A stretch of DNA of 64,000 nucleotides from Pseudomonas silvicola (GCF_026651855.1 NZ_CP093280.1:2644001-2708000); one strand, 5' to 3'. Counted from the stretch's first letter, positions 42,490 to 53,410 are shown. Numbers and translations are program-made. Notes: generated from the sequence alone by a model not told the origin.

Positions 42490-44314
42490 ACTGCCCGGGC
42501 CGACCGAATTGCCCCTGCGGCCCGAGCCGGTCAGCCCTGACCGGCTCAGTTGGGCGAATATCCGGCAATTGGCCCTGAGGCACCGTAAAGCCCTGTGGAT
42601 CGCCAATGGCGTGGCCGTGCTGGCCACCCTGTGCAGCGTACCGATTCCGCTGTTGCTGCCGTTGCTGGTGGACGAAGTGTTACTGGGCCATGGCGACGCG
42701 GCCCTCAAGGTCATGGACCATGCGTTGCCTTCGGCCTGGCAGCAGGCGGCCGGCTACATTGGCCTGATGTTGCTGGTGACCTTCTGTCTGCGCTGCCTGG
42801 CGCTGGTGTTCAACGTGGTGCAGGCCAAGCTCTTCGCCGGGCTGGCCAAGGACGTCGTCTACCGCCTGCGCATCCGCCTGATCGAGCGCCTCAAGCGTAT
42901 TTCCCTGAGTGAATACGAAAGCCTGGGCGGTGGCACCGTCGCCACGCACCTGGTCACTGACCTGGACACCCTGGACAAATTCGTTGGCGAGACGCTCAGC
43001 CGCTTTCTGGTCGCCATGCTTACCCTGGTCGGCACCGCGGCCATCCTGATGTGGATGAACTGGAAGCTGGCGCTGCTGATTCTGCTGTTCAACCCGTTGG
43101 TGATCTTTGCCACCGTGCAATTGGGCAAGCGGGTCAAGTCCCTGAAGAAGCTGGAAAACGACAGCACGGCGCGGTTCACTCAAGCACTCACCGAAACCCT
43201 GGACGCCATTCAGGAAGTGCGTGCCGGCAACCGTCAGGGCTTTTTTCTCGGGCGCCTTGGCCAGCGTGCACGCGAGGTGCGTGACTACGCCGTGGCGTCG
43301 CAGTGGAAGAGTGACGCGTCGGCCCGGGCGAGCGGCTTGCTGTTCCAGTTCGGCATCGACATCTTCCGTGCCGTGGCCATGCTCACCGTGCTGTTTTCCG
43401 ACCTGTCCATCGGCCAGATGCTGGCGGTGTTCAGTTACCTGTGGTTCATGATCGGGCCGGTGGAGCAACTGCTCAACCTGCAATATGCCTACTACGCCGC
43501 CGATGGTGCCTTGACGCGGATCAACGAGTTGCTGGCCCGTGCCGACGAGCCTCAATACCCTGGCGGCATCAACCCGTTCCGTAACCGCGAGACGGTGGGA
43601 ATCGAGGTGCGCGACCTGAGTTTCGGGTATGGCGAGGAAAAAGTGCTGGACCAGTTGAACCTGTCCATCGGCCCTGGCGAGAAAGTCGCCATCGTCGGCG
43701 CCAGTGGCGGTGGCAAGAGCACCCTGGTGCAACTGCTGCTGGGGCTATACACGCCCCAGAGCGGCGTGATCCGTTTTGGCGGCTGCACCCAGCAGGAAAT
43801 CGGCCTGGCGACCTTGCGCGAACATGTGGCGGTGGTCCTGCAGCACCCCGCTTTGTTCAACGACACCGTGCGCGCCAACCTCACCCTGGGCCGTGAGCGC
43901 AGTGACGACGCCTGCTGGCAGGCGCTGGAAACGGCCCAGCTGGACACTACTATCCGTGCGTTGCCTCAGGGCCTGGACAGCATCGTCGGCCGTTCCGGGG
44001 TGCGCCTGTCCGGCGGCCAGCGCCAGCGCCTGGCTATCGCGCGGATGATCCTGGCCAATCCGCAGGTGGTCATCCTCGACGAAGCCACATCGGCGCTGGA
44101 TGCCGCCACCGAGTACAACCTGCACCAGGCCATGGCGCGCTTTCTGGGCGGGCGTACCACGTTGATCATCGCCCACCGTCTTTCGGCGGTGAAGCAGGCC
44201 GACCGGGTGCTGGTGTTCGACGGCGGCCGCATCGCCGAGGACGGCGATCACCAGCAGCTGATTGCGGAGGGCGGACTTTACGCGCGCTTGTACGGCCACC
44301 TGCAACAGGTCTAG
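42482..44314 (+). CDS. ABC exporter, fused membrane and ATPase domains
   Basis: This 610-residue half-transporter that should homodimerise has six membrane helices in roughly residues 40-335 (type IV exporter fold), then a nucleotide-binding domain. The latter has Walker A GASGGGKST, the Q-loop VVLQHPALF, the signature LSGGQRQRLAIARMIL, Walker B VVILDEATSALD and the H-loop IAHRLS. It resembles MsbA/LmrA-type lipid or drug exporters. The substrate cannot be inferred. The start overlaps the DsbA-family stop, showing translational coupling. Confidence 0.88.
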   Translation: MLELPGPTELPLRPEPVSPDRLSWANIRQLALRHRKALWIANGVAVLATLCSVPIPLLLPLLVDEVLLGHGDAALKVMDHALPSAWQQAAGYIGLMLLVTFCLRCLALVFNVVQAKLFAGLAKDVVYRLRIRLIERLKRISLSEYESLGGGTVATHLVTDLDTLDKFVGETLSRFLVAMLTLVGTAAILMWMNWKLALLILLFNPLVIFATVQLGKRVKSLKKLENDSTARFTQALTETLDAIQEVRAGNRQGFFLGRLGQRAREVRDYAVASQWKSDASARASGLLFQFGIDIFRAVAMLTVLFSDLSIGQMLAVFSYLWFMIGPVEQLLNLQYAYYAADGALTRINELLARADEPQYPGGINPFRNRETVGIEVRDLSFGYGEEKVLDQLNLSIGPGEKVAIVGASGGGKSTLVQLLLGLYTPQSGVIRFGGCTQQEIGLATLREHVAVVLQHPALFNDTVRANLTLGRERSDDACWQALETAQLDTTIRALPQGLDSIVGRSGVRLSGGQRQRLAIARMILANPQVVILDEATSALDAATEYNLHQAMARFLGGRTTLIIAHRLSAVKQADRVLVFDGGRIAEDGDHQQLIAEGGLYARLYGHLQQV

Positions 44315-44325
44315 TGCGGGCGTTA

Positions 44326-44339
44326 CCGGTACATTTGTA
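44326..44339. promoter_or_regulatory. 14-bp palindrome after the ABC exporter
   Basis: GGTACA-TT-TGTACC has perfect 6-base arms. It lies 11 bases after the exporter stop and about 170 bases ahead of the GGDEF-EAL gene. It is a candidate operator for the latter; no T-run supports a terminator. Confidence 0.3.
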
Positions 44340-44511
44340 CCAAAGACAACGCTAGCCATTCATTTGGATAGGCCTGTAAAGTGCCGCGTTGAACGAAACA
44401 AGATGCCTGACCGCCAGAAATCCCCTGTTCGCGCAGTTTTCGCCTAGGCTGTGCTGATGGAACTGGAGTTTTCCCTGGTGGTTGTCTGGCGCTGCTGATG
44501 CAAGGGACCTC

Positions 44512-46971
44512 ATGAAGCAAAATCGGACTCTCGAAACGCCGAGATTATTGGGCATCGTCTGGCCATTTATCGCAGTCGTGCTGTTCCAGGCACTATTGGG
44601 TTGCATCAGCCTGTACGCGTTGTCGGCCGTACGAGGCTATGTGGCGGGTGAGAGCCTGTGGTCCAAGGGCCAGAAAGACGCCATCTATTATCTGAATCTC
44701 TACGCCGACAGCCGCGACGAGCGCATTTTCAGCAAATACCAGGCCGCCATCGCCGTGCCACAGGGCAGCCATGACCTGCGCGTGGCCCTGGACCGGCCGG
44801 CCCCCGACCTGGTGGCGGCGCGCCAAGGTATTCTCCAGGGCGGCAACCATCCCGACGATGTGTCCAGCCTCATCTGGCTCTACCTCAATTTCCGCCACTT
44901 CAGTTATCTGGAACGCGCCATCGAGCGCTGGACCGTGGGCGACAGTTACCTGGTGCAACTGGACAACGTGGCCCAGCAGATGCATGCCGGCATCAGCCGG
45001 GGCAGTGCCACCGAAGAAGACATCATGCGCTGGAAGGATCAGATCCTGGCCATCAACGACGGCGTCACGCCCGCGGCCAAGGCCTTCAGCGATGCCCTGG
45101 GCGAGGGGTCGCGGTTCTTGTGGCGCCTGCTGATGGTGGTGAACCTGGGCACGGCGGTGCTGCTTATCGCCCTGGCGCTATGGCGCGTGCACCGCCTGTT
45201 GGGCCAGCGCCATGCCTTTGCCAATGCTTTGGAGCTGGAAAAGGAGCGGGCCCAGGTGACCCTGGCCTCCATCGGCGACGGGGTGATCGCCACCGACTTC
45301 GACGGTTGCATCGCCTACATGAACCCGGCGGCGGAGCAACTGACCCACTGGAACGCCGAGCAGGCCAATGGCTTGCCGCTGGCTTCGTTGTTCAACCTGC
45401 TGGACGAGAATGCCGAGAAAGACAGCTTTACCCTCATCGAACATATTCTGGCGGGGCAGTTGTCCGGGGGCAGCGAGCACGCCAAGCTGATCCAGCGCCT
45501 GGACGGCAGTACCGTGTCGGTGACGCTGGTAGGGGCGCCCATTCGCACCGATGGGCGCATCAGCGGCACCGTGCTGGTGCTGCATGACATGACCCAGGAA
45601 CGCCAGTACATCGCCAACCTGTCGTGGCAGGCGACCCATGATGCCCTGACCGGTCTGGCCAACCGTCGCGAATTCGAATTCCGCCTCGAGCAGGCGCTGG
45701 GCAAGCTCAACCGCGCCCAGAGCCGCCACTCACTGATGTTTCTGGACCTGGACCAGTTCAAGCTGGTCAATGACACCTGCGGCCATGCCGCGGGTGACGA
45801 GTTGCTGCGGCACATCTGCACCTTGCTGCAATCGGGCCTGCGCGAAGGCGATACGCTGGCACGGCTGGGCGGCGACGAATTCGGCATTCTGCTGGAAAAC
45901 TGCCCGGGCGACATGGCTGAACGCATTGCCGAAAACCTGCGTCAGACCGTGCAGAACCTGCATTTCGTCTGGAAGGGGCGGCCGTTCGTCACCACGGTCA
46001 GTATCGGCCTGGTGCACATCGCGCAGGCGCCTTCCACGCTGGAAGCCTCACTGCGCGCCGCCGACATGGCGTGCTACATGGCCAAGGAAAAAGGTCGAAA
46101 CCGAGTCCAGGTCTACCATGCCGACGACACCGAATTGTCCATGCGCTTCGGTGAGATGGCGTGGGTGCAGCGGCTGCACATGGCCCTGGAGGAGAATCGT
46201 TTCGTCCTCTATGCCCAGGAAATCGCCTCGCTGGGGCGTACCGATAATTCCGGTGGCCATGTGGAAATCCTCCTGCGCCTGCACGATGAAGGCGGGCGGG
46301 TGATCATGCCGGAGAACTTCATTCCCGCCGCCGAGCGTTATGGCTTGATGACGGCCCTGGACCGCTGGGTAGTGCAAAATGTGTTCAAGGTCATTCAGCA
46401 GTGCCTGACCGAAGGCGCCTCCCAGCCCTTGGCTATCTGCGCTATCAACCTGTCCGGCACCAGCATCGGTGATGACGCCTTCCTGGCCTACCTGCGTGAG
46501 CAATTCCAGCGGTTTTCCATACCGCCGGAGCTGATCTGCTTTGAAATCACCGAGACGGCCGCCATCTCCAACCTGGGCAGCGCCATCCGCTTCATCAACG
46601 AACTCAAAGGCCTGGGATGCCGGTTCTCGCTCGACGATTTCTGCGCCGGCATGTCGTCGTTCGCCTACCTCAAGCACTTGCCGGTGGACTTCCTGAAGAT
46701 CGACGGCAGTTTCGTCAAGGACATGCTCGATGACCCCGTGAACCGCGCCATGGTTGAGGTCATCAACCATATTGGCCATGTGATGGGCAAGCAAACCATC
46801 GCCGAGTTCGTCGAAACTCCCCTGATAGAGCAGGCGCTGTTGGAAATCGGGGTAGATTATGCCCAGGGTTATCTGATAGAACGTCCACAGGTATTCACCT
46901 GCGAAAGTCTGCAGCGACGCGAGATCCGCCCCCGCCCTTTGTTGTTCACGGCGCCGGGGACGTTTCGCTGA
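44512..46971 (+). CDS. Membrane-bound PAS-GGDEF-EAL c-di-GMP enzyme
   Basis: This 819-residue protein has two membrane helices (about 11-39 and 203-230) around a periplasmic sensor domain. A PAS domain follows at about 247-370, then GGDEF at about 375-540 and EAL at about 555-805. The cyclase site is intact (RLGGDEF, residues 451-457) with an inhibitory site RxxD at 444-447, five residues upstream. The phosphodiesterase motif reads EIL (585-587) instead of EAL, but other active-site segments are present (INLSG, FEITETA, SLDDF, FLKIDGSF). It may have either or both activities. AGGGA precedes the ATG. It is the only GGDEF-EAL gene here besides lapD, a c-di-GMP receptor. Confidence 0.92.
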   Translation: MKQNRTLETPRLLGIVWPFIAVVLFQALLGCISLYALSAVRGYVAGESLWSKGQKDAIYYLNLYADSRDERIFSKYQAAIAVPQGSHDLRVALDRPAPDLVAARQGILQGGNHPDDVSSLIWLYLNFRHFSYLERAIERWTVGDSYLVQLDNVAQQMHAGISRGSATEEDIMRWKDQILAINDGVTPAAKAFSDALGEGSRFLWRLLMVVNLGTAVLLIALALWRVHRLLGQRHAFANALELEKERAQVTLASIGDGVIATDFDGCIAYMNPAAEQLTHWNAEQANGLPLASLFNLLDENAEKDSFTLIEHILAGQLSGGSEHAKLIQRLDGSTVSVTLVGAPIRTDGRISGTVLVLHDMTQERQYIANLSWQATHDALTGLANRREFEFRLEQALGKLNRAQSRHSLMFLDLDQFKLVNDTCGHAAGDELLRHICTLLQSGLREGDTLARLGGDEFGILLENCPGDMAERIAENLRQTVQNLHFVWKGRPFVTTVSIGLVHIAQAPSTLEASLRAADMACYMAKEKGRNRVQVYHADDTELSMRFGEMAWVQRLHMALEENRFVLYAQEIASLGRTDNSGGHVEILLRLHDEGGRVIMPENFIPAAERYGLMTALDRWVVQNVFKVIQQCLTEGASQPLAICAINLSGTSIGDDAFLAYLREQFQRFSIPPELICFEITETAAISNLGSAIRFINELKGLGCRFSLDDFCAGMSSFAYLKHLPVDFLKIDGSFVKDMLDDPVNRAMVEVINHIGHVMGKQTIAEFVETPLIEQALLEIGVDYAQGYLIERPQVFTCESLQRREIRPRPLLFTAPGTFR

Positions 46972-47016
46972 CGCTGGCAGCCGTGACCATCACTCCATAA
47001 AGAAGGAATCTGAAAA

Positions 47017-47811
47017 GTGATCGAGGCGTTCGTCCGTACTGGCCCCCTCATGGAAGCCACCAGTTACCCGCTCTGGGCTCAGCAACTGATCCGCGATTGC
47101 AGCGAAAGCAAGCGCCGGGTGGTCGAGCATGAGCTGTACCGCCATATGCGCGATGCAACGCTCAGCGCCAAGACCATGCGCCAGTACCTGATCGGTGGGT
47201 GGCCGGTCGTCGAGCAGTTCTCCCTGTACATGGCCAACAGCCTGACCAAGACGCGCTTCGGCCGCCACCCCGGCGAAGACATGGCGCGGCGCTGGTTGAT
47301 GCGCAACATTCGCGTGGAGCTCAACCATGCCGATTATTGGGTGCATTGGTGCAACGCCCACGGCGTCACGCTGGAAGATCTGCAGGCTCAGGAAGTGCCT
47401 GCCGAACTGCTGTCCCTGAGCCACTGGTGCTGGCAGAGCACCACGGCCGACTCGCTGATCATCGCCATGGCGGCGACCAATTACGCCATCGAAGGGGCTA
47501 CTGGTGAATGGTCCGCCGTTGTGTGCGAGAACGATACCTATGCCAACGCCTTCCCTGAGGAAGGCCGCAAGCGCGCCATGAAATGGCTGAAGATGCATGC
47601 TCAGTATGATGATGCGCACCCGTGGGAGGCGCTGGAGATCATCTGCACGCTGGCCGGGCACAACCCCAGCCGCGCCTTGCAGGCAGAGCTGCGCCGCGCC
47701 ATCTGCATGAGCTACGACTACATGTTCAATTTCCTGGAGCGCTGCATGGCCCTGGAGCTGGAGCAGCGCACCGTGCGCCGTGAGCGCGTGGTGGCCATCG
47801 CCCAGCACTGA
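47017..47811 (+). CDS. TenA/heme-oxygenase-like fold protein
   Basis: This 264-residue all-helical protein is of the TenA / PqqC / iron-containing redox enzyme type. RRVVEHELYRHMRD, MRQYLIGGWPVVEQFSLYMA and RVELNHADYWVHW carry acidic and histidine residues placed like metal ligands in that fold. I cannot identify a substrate; thiaminase activity is not supported by anything nearby. I chose the GTG at 47017, which has AAGGA upstream and gives the N-terminus MIEAFVRTGPLME expected in pseudomonads, over an ATG at 47050 without a site. It converges with yciK, 4 bases apart. Confidence 0.75.
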   Translation: MIEAFVRTGPLMEATSYPLWAQQLIRDCSESKRRVVEHELYRHMRDATLSAKTMRQYLIGGWPVVEQFSLYMANSLTKTRFGRHPGEDMARRWLMRNIRVELNHADYWVHWCNAHGVTLEDLQAQEVPAELLSLSHWCWQSTTADSLIIAMAATNYAIEGATGEWSAVVCENDTYANAFPEEGRKRAMKWLKMHAQYDDAHPWEALEIICTLAGHNPSRALQAELRRAICMSYDYMFNFLERCMALELEQRTVRRERVVAIAQH

Positions 47812-47815
47812 CGCT

Positions 47816-48556
47816 TTACTGGGCGTTGAACGCCTGGCCGTTCACGCCCTTGCTGTCCGGGCCCATCAAGTACAGGTACACCGGCATGATGGCCTCGGGC
47901 AGCGGGTTTTTCTCCGGGGCTTCGGCAGGGTAAGCCTGGGCCCGCATGCTGGTGCGGGTGGCGCCCGGGTTGATGCTGTTGGCGCGCAAGGCGCCCATGG
48001 TATCGAGTTCGTCTGCCAGGGTCTGCATCAGCCCTTCGGTGGCGAACTTCGACACCCCATACGCTCCCCAGTACGCCCGGCCCTTGCGCCCGACGCTGCT
48101 GGAAGTGAACACCACCGACCCGTCCGCGGACAGCTTGAGCAACGGCAGCAGCGTGCTGGTGAGCATGAACATGGCGTTGACGTTGATGTGCATCACGCGC
48201 ATGAAGTGCTCGCCGCTGAGCTGGTCCACCGGCGTGCGCGGGCCGATGATCGAAGCGTTGTGCAGCAGGCCGTCGAGGCGGCCGAATTCGTTCTCGATCA
48301 TCACCGCCAGTTCGTCGTACTGGTGGGGCAGCGCGGTTTCCAGATTGAAGGGGATGACCACGGGCTGGGGGTGGCCGGCGGCCTGGATCTGGTCGTAGAC
48401 CTGGTCCAGGTTGGCTTCGGTCTTGCCGAGCAACAGCACGGTAGCGCCGTGGGCGGCATAGGCCAGGGCTGCGGCGGCACCAATGCCGCGGCCGGCACCG
48501 GTGACCAGGATGACGCGGCCGTTGAGCAGGCCGGGTGGGGCGGTGTAATCGAACAT
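47816..48556 (-). CDS. yciK: YciK-type short-chain dehydrogenase/reductase
   Basis: This 246-residue NAD(P)-dependent oxidoreductase of the classical SDR superfamily has the cofactor loop TGAGRGIG, the structural HNAS motif (LLHNASIIG), the catalytic Ser in VFTSSSVG and the Tyr-x-x-x-Lys in YGVSK. It matches the YciK group, whose substrate is unknown. It is last in the minus-strand run mtaD-ubiG-mupP-yciK, 66 bases after mupP. Confidence 0.9.
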   Translation of the reverse strand: MFDYTAPPGLLNGRVILVTGAGRGIGAAAALAYAAHGATVLLLGKTEANLDQVYDQIQAAGHPQPVVIPFNLETALPHQYDELAVMIENEFGRLDGLLHNASIIGPRTPVDQLSGEHFMRVMHINVNAMFMLTSTLLPLLKLSADGSVVFTSSSVGRKGRAYWGAYGVSKFATEGLMQTLADELDTMGALRANSINPGATRTSMRAQAYPAEAPEKNPLPEAIMPVYLYLMGPDSKGVNGQAFNAQ

Positions 48557-48622
48557 GGGTTGTCCTTTGGGTTTGCATCGGCGCCCGGTCCCACATCGCG
48601 GCAGGTGACGCCGGTTGTCAGG

Positions 48623-49294
48623 TCAGCAGCCGCACAGCGCCTGGTCAAGCACCTTGCGCAGGTCCAGCGGCCGGTCCACTACCACATCCGCGCCCCAGTG
48701 GCTGGGGTTGTCGTGGGGGTGGATGTAGCCATAGCGGACCGCGGCCGTGCGAGTGCCCGCGTCCCTGCCTGATTCGATGTCGCGCAGGTCATCGCCCACG
48801 AACAGCACGCTGGCGGGGTCCAGGTCCAGCATCTTGCACGCCAGGGTCAGGGGCTCCGGGTCGGGTTTGCTGTGGGTCACGTGGTCCGGGCAGATCAGCA
48901 GTGCCGAGCGCTCGGCCAGGCCCAGTTGCTGCATGATCGGCTCGGCAAAGCGCACGGGCTTGTTGGTGACCACGCCCCAGCGCAGGCCTGCCTTTTCGAT
49001 GTCGTCCAGCAGCTCGGCCATGCCTTCGTACAGGTGGCTGTGCACGGCGCAACCCACTTGGTAGCGCTCTAGGAACTCAAGGCGCAAGGCCTCGAATTCC
49101 GGTGCCTGGGGTGACAGGGCAAAGGTGGCCGAGACCATGGCCTTGGCGCCGCCGGAGACCACGTCACGGATCAATTGGTCATCGATGGCCGGCAGGTTGC
49201 GTTCGGCGAGCATGGCCTGGCAGATGGCGATGAAGTCCGGCGCCGTGTCCAGCAGGGTACCGTCCATGTCGAAGAGAACCGCTCTCAAGCGCAT
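48623..49294 (-). CDS. mupP: MupP, N-acetylmuramate 6-phosphate phosphatase
   Basis: This 223-residue HAD-family phosphatase has motif [11 protein letters not shown], motif II in VVTNKP, and motif III with motif IV in SKPDPEPL and [10 protein letters not shown]. In Pseudomonas the gene next to ubiG is MupP, which dephosphorylates MurNAc-6-P in the peptidoglycan recycling route that bypasses de novo UDP-MurNAc synthesis and gives intrinsic fosfomycin tolerance. The alternative, phosphoglycolate phosphatase, is the older annotation. It starts 3 bases after ubiG. Confidence 0.9.
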   Translation of the reverse strand: MRLRAVLFDMDGTLLDTAPDFIAICQAMLAERNLPAIDDQLIRDVVSGGAKAMVSATFALSPQAPEFEALRLEFLERYQVGCAVHSHLYEGMAELLDDIEKAGLRWGVVTNKPVRFAEPIMQQLGLAERSALLICPDHVTHSKPDPEPLTLACKMLDLDPASVLFVGDDLRDIESGRDAGTRTAAVRYGYIHPHDNPSHWGADVVVDRPLDLRKVLDQALCGC

Positions 49295-49297
49295 CGA

Positions 49298-49996
49298 TCA
49301 CTCCTCCCGCAGGGTCTGGACCATGTAGTTGACGTCGACGTCGGCGGCCAGCTTGTAATGCTTGGTCAGCGGGTTGTAGGTCAGGCCGATGATGTCCTTG
49401 ACCGCCAGGCCTGCCGTGCGGGCCCAGGCGCCCAGTTCGGAGGGGCGGATGAATTTCTTGAAGTCGTGGGTGCCGCGGGGCATCAGCTTGAGGATGTACT
49501 CGGCACCGATGATGGCGAACAGGTAAGACTTGGGGTTGCGGTTGATGGTGGAGAAAAACACCTGGCCGCCGGGTTTGACCATCTTGAAGCAGGCGCGAAT
49601 GACCGAGGACGGGTCCGGCACGTGCTCCAGCATTTCCAGGCAGGTGACCACGTCGAACTGAGCGGGCATTTCCTCGGCCAGGGCTTCGGCGGTGATCTGC
49701 CGGTATTGCACCTGCACGCCGGACTCCAGCTGGTGCAACTGGGCGACGGCCAGCGGCGCTTCGCCCATGTCGATACCGGTCACGGTCGCGCCGCGCAGGG
49801 CCATGGCCTCGCTGAGAATGCCGCCGCCGCAGCCTACGTCCAGCACCTTCTTGCCGGCCAGCTTGGTGCGTTCGTCGATCCAGTTGACCCGCATCGGGTT
49901 GATGTCGTGCAGTGGCTTGAACTCGCTTTCGCGGTCCCACCAGCGGTGCGCCAAGGCTTCGAACTTGGCGATTTCGGCGTGGTCGACGTTACTCAT
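49298..49996 (-). CDS. ubiG: UbiG, ubiquinone O-methyltransferase
   Basis: This 232-residue SAM-dependent enzyme does both O-methylations of ubiquinone synthesis. Motif I is [16 protein letters not shown]; the N-terminus [12 protein letters not shown] and the membrane-contact region [16 protein letters not shown] are typical. The start MSNVDHAE has GAGGA ahead; an upstream in-frame start would overlap mtaD and has no site. It forms an operon with mtaD before it and mupP after it. Confidence 0.95.
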   Translation of the reverse strand: MSNVDHAEIAKFEALAHRWWDRESEFKPLHDINPMRVNWIDERTKLAGKKVLDVGCGGGILSEAMALRGATVTGIDMGEAPLAVAQLHQLESGVQVQYRQITAEALAEEMPAQFDVVTCLEMLEHVPDPSSVIRACFKMVKPGGQVFFSTINRNPKSYLFAIIGAEYILKLMPRGTHDFKKFIRPSELGAWARTAGLAVKDIIGLTYNPLTKHYKLAADVDVNYMVQTLREE

Positions 49997-50063
49997 GGGG
50001 GTGTCCTCTGAAAACTTGCTTGAAATCGGTGTGTTGCCGGCGGCCTGGGGGCCGCCGTGACGG

Positions 50064-51395
50064 TTATTCGTGCCGGGCGCCAATGCGCTGGCCCCAGCGT
50101 TGGGCTGTGTCGACCAGCCCCTGTTCGTCCAGGCGCGTGAGGCGTCGGTCTTCGAGCAGGGTCTTGCCGGCCACCCAGACGTGCTTCACGCACTCGCGCC
50201 CCGTGGCGTAGATCAATTGCGACACCGGGTCGTAGATCGGTTGTTGCGCCAGCCCCGACAGGTCGAAGGCGGTGATGTCCGCGGCCTTGCCTATTTCCAG
50301 CGAGCCGATGGACGCCTGCAGTCCCAATGCGCGGGCACCGTTCAGGGTGGCCATGCGCAGCGCCCGGTGGGCATCCAGGGCCGTGGCACTGCCTGCTACA
50401 GCCTTGGCCAGCAGCGCGGCGGTACGGGTTTCGCCCAGCAGGTCCAGGTCATTGTTGCTGGCGGCGCCGTCGGTGCCTACTGCCACATTGACGCCGGCCT
50501 GCCACAGGCGTTCCACCGGGCAGAAGCCACTGGCCAGTTTCAGGTTGGACTCGGGGCAGTGCACCACGCTGGTATTGCTTTCCACCAGCAGGGCCAGGTC
50601 GTCTTCATTGATCTGGGTCATGTGCACCGCTTGCAATCGCGGGCCGAGCAGGCCCAGCCGCGCCAGGCGTGCCAGCGGGCGCTCGCCGGTGGCGGCCACG
50701 GCCTGCTCCACTTCGAAGGCGGTTTCATGGATGTGCATCTGGATGGGGGCGTCCAGTTCGTCGGCCAGCACGCGGATTTTCTCCAGGCTGGCGTCCCCCA
50801 CGGTATAAGGGGCGTGGGGGCCGAATGCAACGCAAAGGCGTGGGTGGTGCCGGAGGTCGCTGAACAGCTCCATGCCCAGGTGCAGGGCCTCGTCGGCGTC
50901 GCGCGCACCGGGAATGGGGAAGTCCAGCACCGGGATGCTGATCTGCGCGCGCATGCCGCTGTGGTGCACCCTTTCGCTGGCGGTGCGCGGGTAGAAATAC
51001 ATGTCCGAAAAGCAGGTTATCCCGCCTTTCAGTTGCTCGGCGATGGCGAGGTCGGTGCCGTCGCGCACGAAATCCTCGTCCACCCAGCGGGCTTCGGCTG
51101 GCCAGATGTGGTTTTCCAGCCAGGTCATCAGCGGCAGGTCGTCGGCCAGTCCGCGGAACAGGGTCATGGCGGCGTGGCCATGGGCATTGACGAGGCCAGG
51201 GGTCAGCAGCATGCCGGGCAACTCCCGCACCTCTGCCGCCGGGTGCTTCAAGGCTTCCGCGCGCGGGCCGATGAATACTATATTGCCATCGCGGATGCCC
51301 AGGCCGTGGTCCTTGAGCACAACGCCGGCCGGTTCCACGGGCACCAGCCACGTGGGCAGGAGCAGCAGGTCGAGTGGCGAGGTGGCATTGGGCAT
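50064..51395 (-). CDS. mtaD: 5'-methylthioadenosine deaminase (TRZ/ATZ family)
   Basis: This 443-residue amidohydrolase has metal ligands in [20 protein letters not shown] and [13 protein letters not shown], and the proton-shuttle region VHMTQI. Pseudomonads deaminate methylthioadenosine to methylthioinosine rather than cleaving it directly. The next step after phosphorolysis is MtnA, whose gene is divergent here, which supports MtaD over guanine or S-adenosylhomocysteine deaminase alone. It heads the operon continuing with ubiG, 67 bases away. Confidence 0.9.
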   Translation of the reverse strand: MPNATSPLDLLLLPTWLVPVEPAGVVLKDHGLGIRDGNIVFIGPRAEALKHPAAEVRELPGMLLTPGLVNAHGHAAMTLFRGLADDLPLMTWLENHIWPAEARWVDEDFVRDGTDLAIAEQLKGGITCFSDMYFYPRTASERVHHSGMRAQISIPVLDFPIPGARDADEALHLGMELFSDLRHHPRLCVAFGPHAPYTVGDASLEKIRVLADELDAPIQMHIHETAFEVEQAVAATGERPLARLARLGLLGPRLQAVHMTQINEDDLALLVESNTSVVHCPESNLKLASGFCPVERLWQAGVNVAVGTDGAASNNDLDLLGETRTAALLAKAVAGSATALDAHRALRMATLNGARALGLQASIGSLEIGKAADITAFDLSGLAQQPIYDPVSQLIYATGRECVKHVWVAGKTLLEDRRLTRLDEQGLVDTAQRWGQRIGARHE

Positions 51396-51462
51396 GGGAA
51401 ATATCCGGTGCTTTCAATCGATGATGGCGAAGTATACCCGAGCGTCTTCCCCGGGGGATCGC

Positions 51463-51468
51463 TATAAT
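51463..51468 (+). promoter_or_regulatory. Probable -10 box of mtnA
   Basis: TATAAT, perfect consensus, 40 bases before the mtnA ATG in the 113-base gap shared with divergent mtaD. No good -35 is seen at 17-base spacing, so activator help or a weak promoter is possible. Confidence 0.45.
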
Positions 51469-51508
51469 CGACCGCTTTTGATGTCGGCTTTCAGATCAGG
51501 GGTAGGCA

Positions 51509-52585
<1,077 letters not shown>

Positions 52586-52599
52586 TGGGGGTGCACCGC

Positions 52600-52702
52600 T
52601 TCCCGGGCAAGCCCGGTCCCACACCCAACGGTTAATGGCTTTGCCTCCATGGTGCTACTGCCGCGAAAGGTGTGGGACCAGGCTTGCCTGGGAAGCAGGC
52701 GC
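52600..52702. repeat. REP doublet (REPIN) on the 3' side of RAYT gene 2
   Basis: Left arm TTCCCGGGCAAGCCCGGTCC, right arm GGACCAGGCTTGCCTGGGAA followed by GCAGGCGCC. The CCAGGC-TT-GCCTGG core is a perfect dyad. The core differs from that of the RAYT 1 elements. A closely similar doublet in the same orientation lies on the other side of the RAYT gene. Confidence 0.9.
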
Positions 52703-52732
52703 CACCCATCCGGCCCCTTGTCACCTGGCGAG

Positions 52733-53188
52733 TCAAATCCAGGCGGCATCCCAGAGGGGATAATCCCCAATTCTTTCTACCAGGCCTGCCCGCAAGGGGT
52801 TGGCAATGACATAGCGGGCGGTAGCCTTCAGGTCTTCTTCTCGACGTAATGCGCGATCATGAAAACCTTTCTGCCAAATCCCACCGCTTTGATGGGTAGC
52901 GGCATTCAGGCTTCGTGTGGAAAGCGATTTGACCCGCCGGACCATGGCCGACAAATTGCCGCATTTGAGTTCCACCAGCCAGTGAAGATGGTCGGGCATC
53001 AGAACCCAAGCGAAGCTGAAAGCGTTGCCTTCCATTTGTTCTCGCATGAGTTCCCTGACCACGAGTCGTCCGATTCGCCAGTCCTGGAAGTAGGGGTTTC
53101 GGTTGGTGGTGCATGTTGTGATCAGATAAACGCGACCGACTTCTGAAATACGGCCAACGCGCAGGCGTTTTTCATTATGAAGAGGCAT
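52733..53188 (-). CDS. rayT: REP-associated tyrosine transposase (RAYT) 2
   Basis: This 151-residue Y1 transposase-like protein has the HUH motif His67-Leu-His69 in MPDHLHW, the block GIWQKGFHDRALR and the probable nucleophile Tyr126 in ARYVIANPLRAG. It is collinear with RAYT 1, without gaps at these motifs, but differs at many other residues (for example the Asn-rich segment near residue 30). It appears intact and is flanked on both sides by REPINs of its own variant. It sits between mtnA and gyrA, on the opposite strand to both. RAYTs are usually single-copy and vertically kept, unlike IS elements. Confidence 0.93.
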   Translation of the reverse strand: MPLHNEKRLRVGRISEVGRVYLITTCTTNRNPYFQDWRIGRLVVRELMREQMEGNAFSFAWVLMPDHLHWLVELKCGNLSAMVRRVKSLSTRSLNAATHQSGGIWQKGFHDRALRREEDLKATARYVIANPLRAGLVERIGDYPLWDAAWI

Positions 53189-53288
53189 GTCCTTTGCCCT
53201 TTATTTGGTGAGGTCTGTAAACCTTAGGTGGATTCTGCAAGGGCTGAAGGGCGGGGTGGTTTCGAGATGTTTGGGTGTTATGCGGCTA

Positions 53289-53410
53289 TTCCCGGGCAAG
53301 CCCGGTCCCACACCCGTATGCTTGCCATGCCTCCAAGGCTAAGTGCTTTGCCTCCCTGGCACTGCTGCTGCGAAAGGTGTGGGACCAGGCTTGCCTGGGA
53401 AGCAGGCGCC
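53289..53410. repeat. REP doublet (REPIN) on the 5' side of RAYT gene 2
   Basis: The arms TTCCCGGGCAAGCCCGGTCC and GGACCAGGCTTGCCTGGGAA, the latter followed by GCAGGCGCC, are the same as in the doublet at 52600-52702. Both doublets also share the spacer blocks GCTTTGCCTCC and GCGAAAGGTGTG. Orientation is the same, so the RAYT gene is bracketed by direct copies. The spacer here is about 16 bases longer. Nothing else is seen between 53189 and the gyrA leader. Confidence 0.9.
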
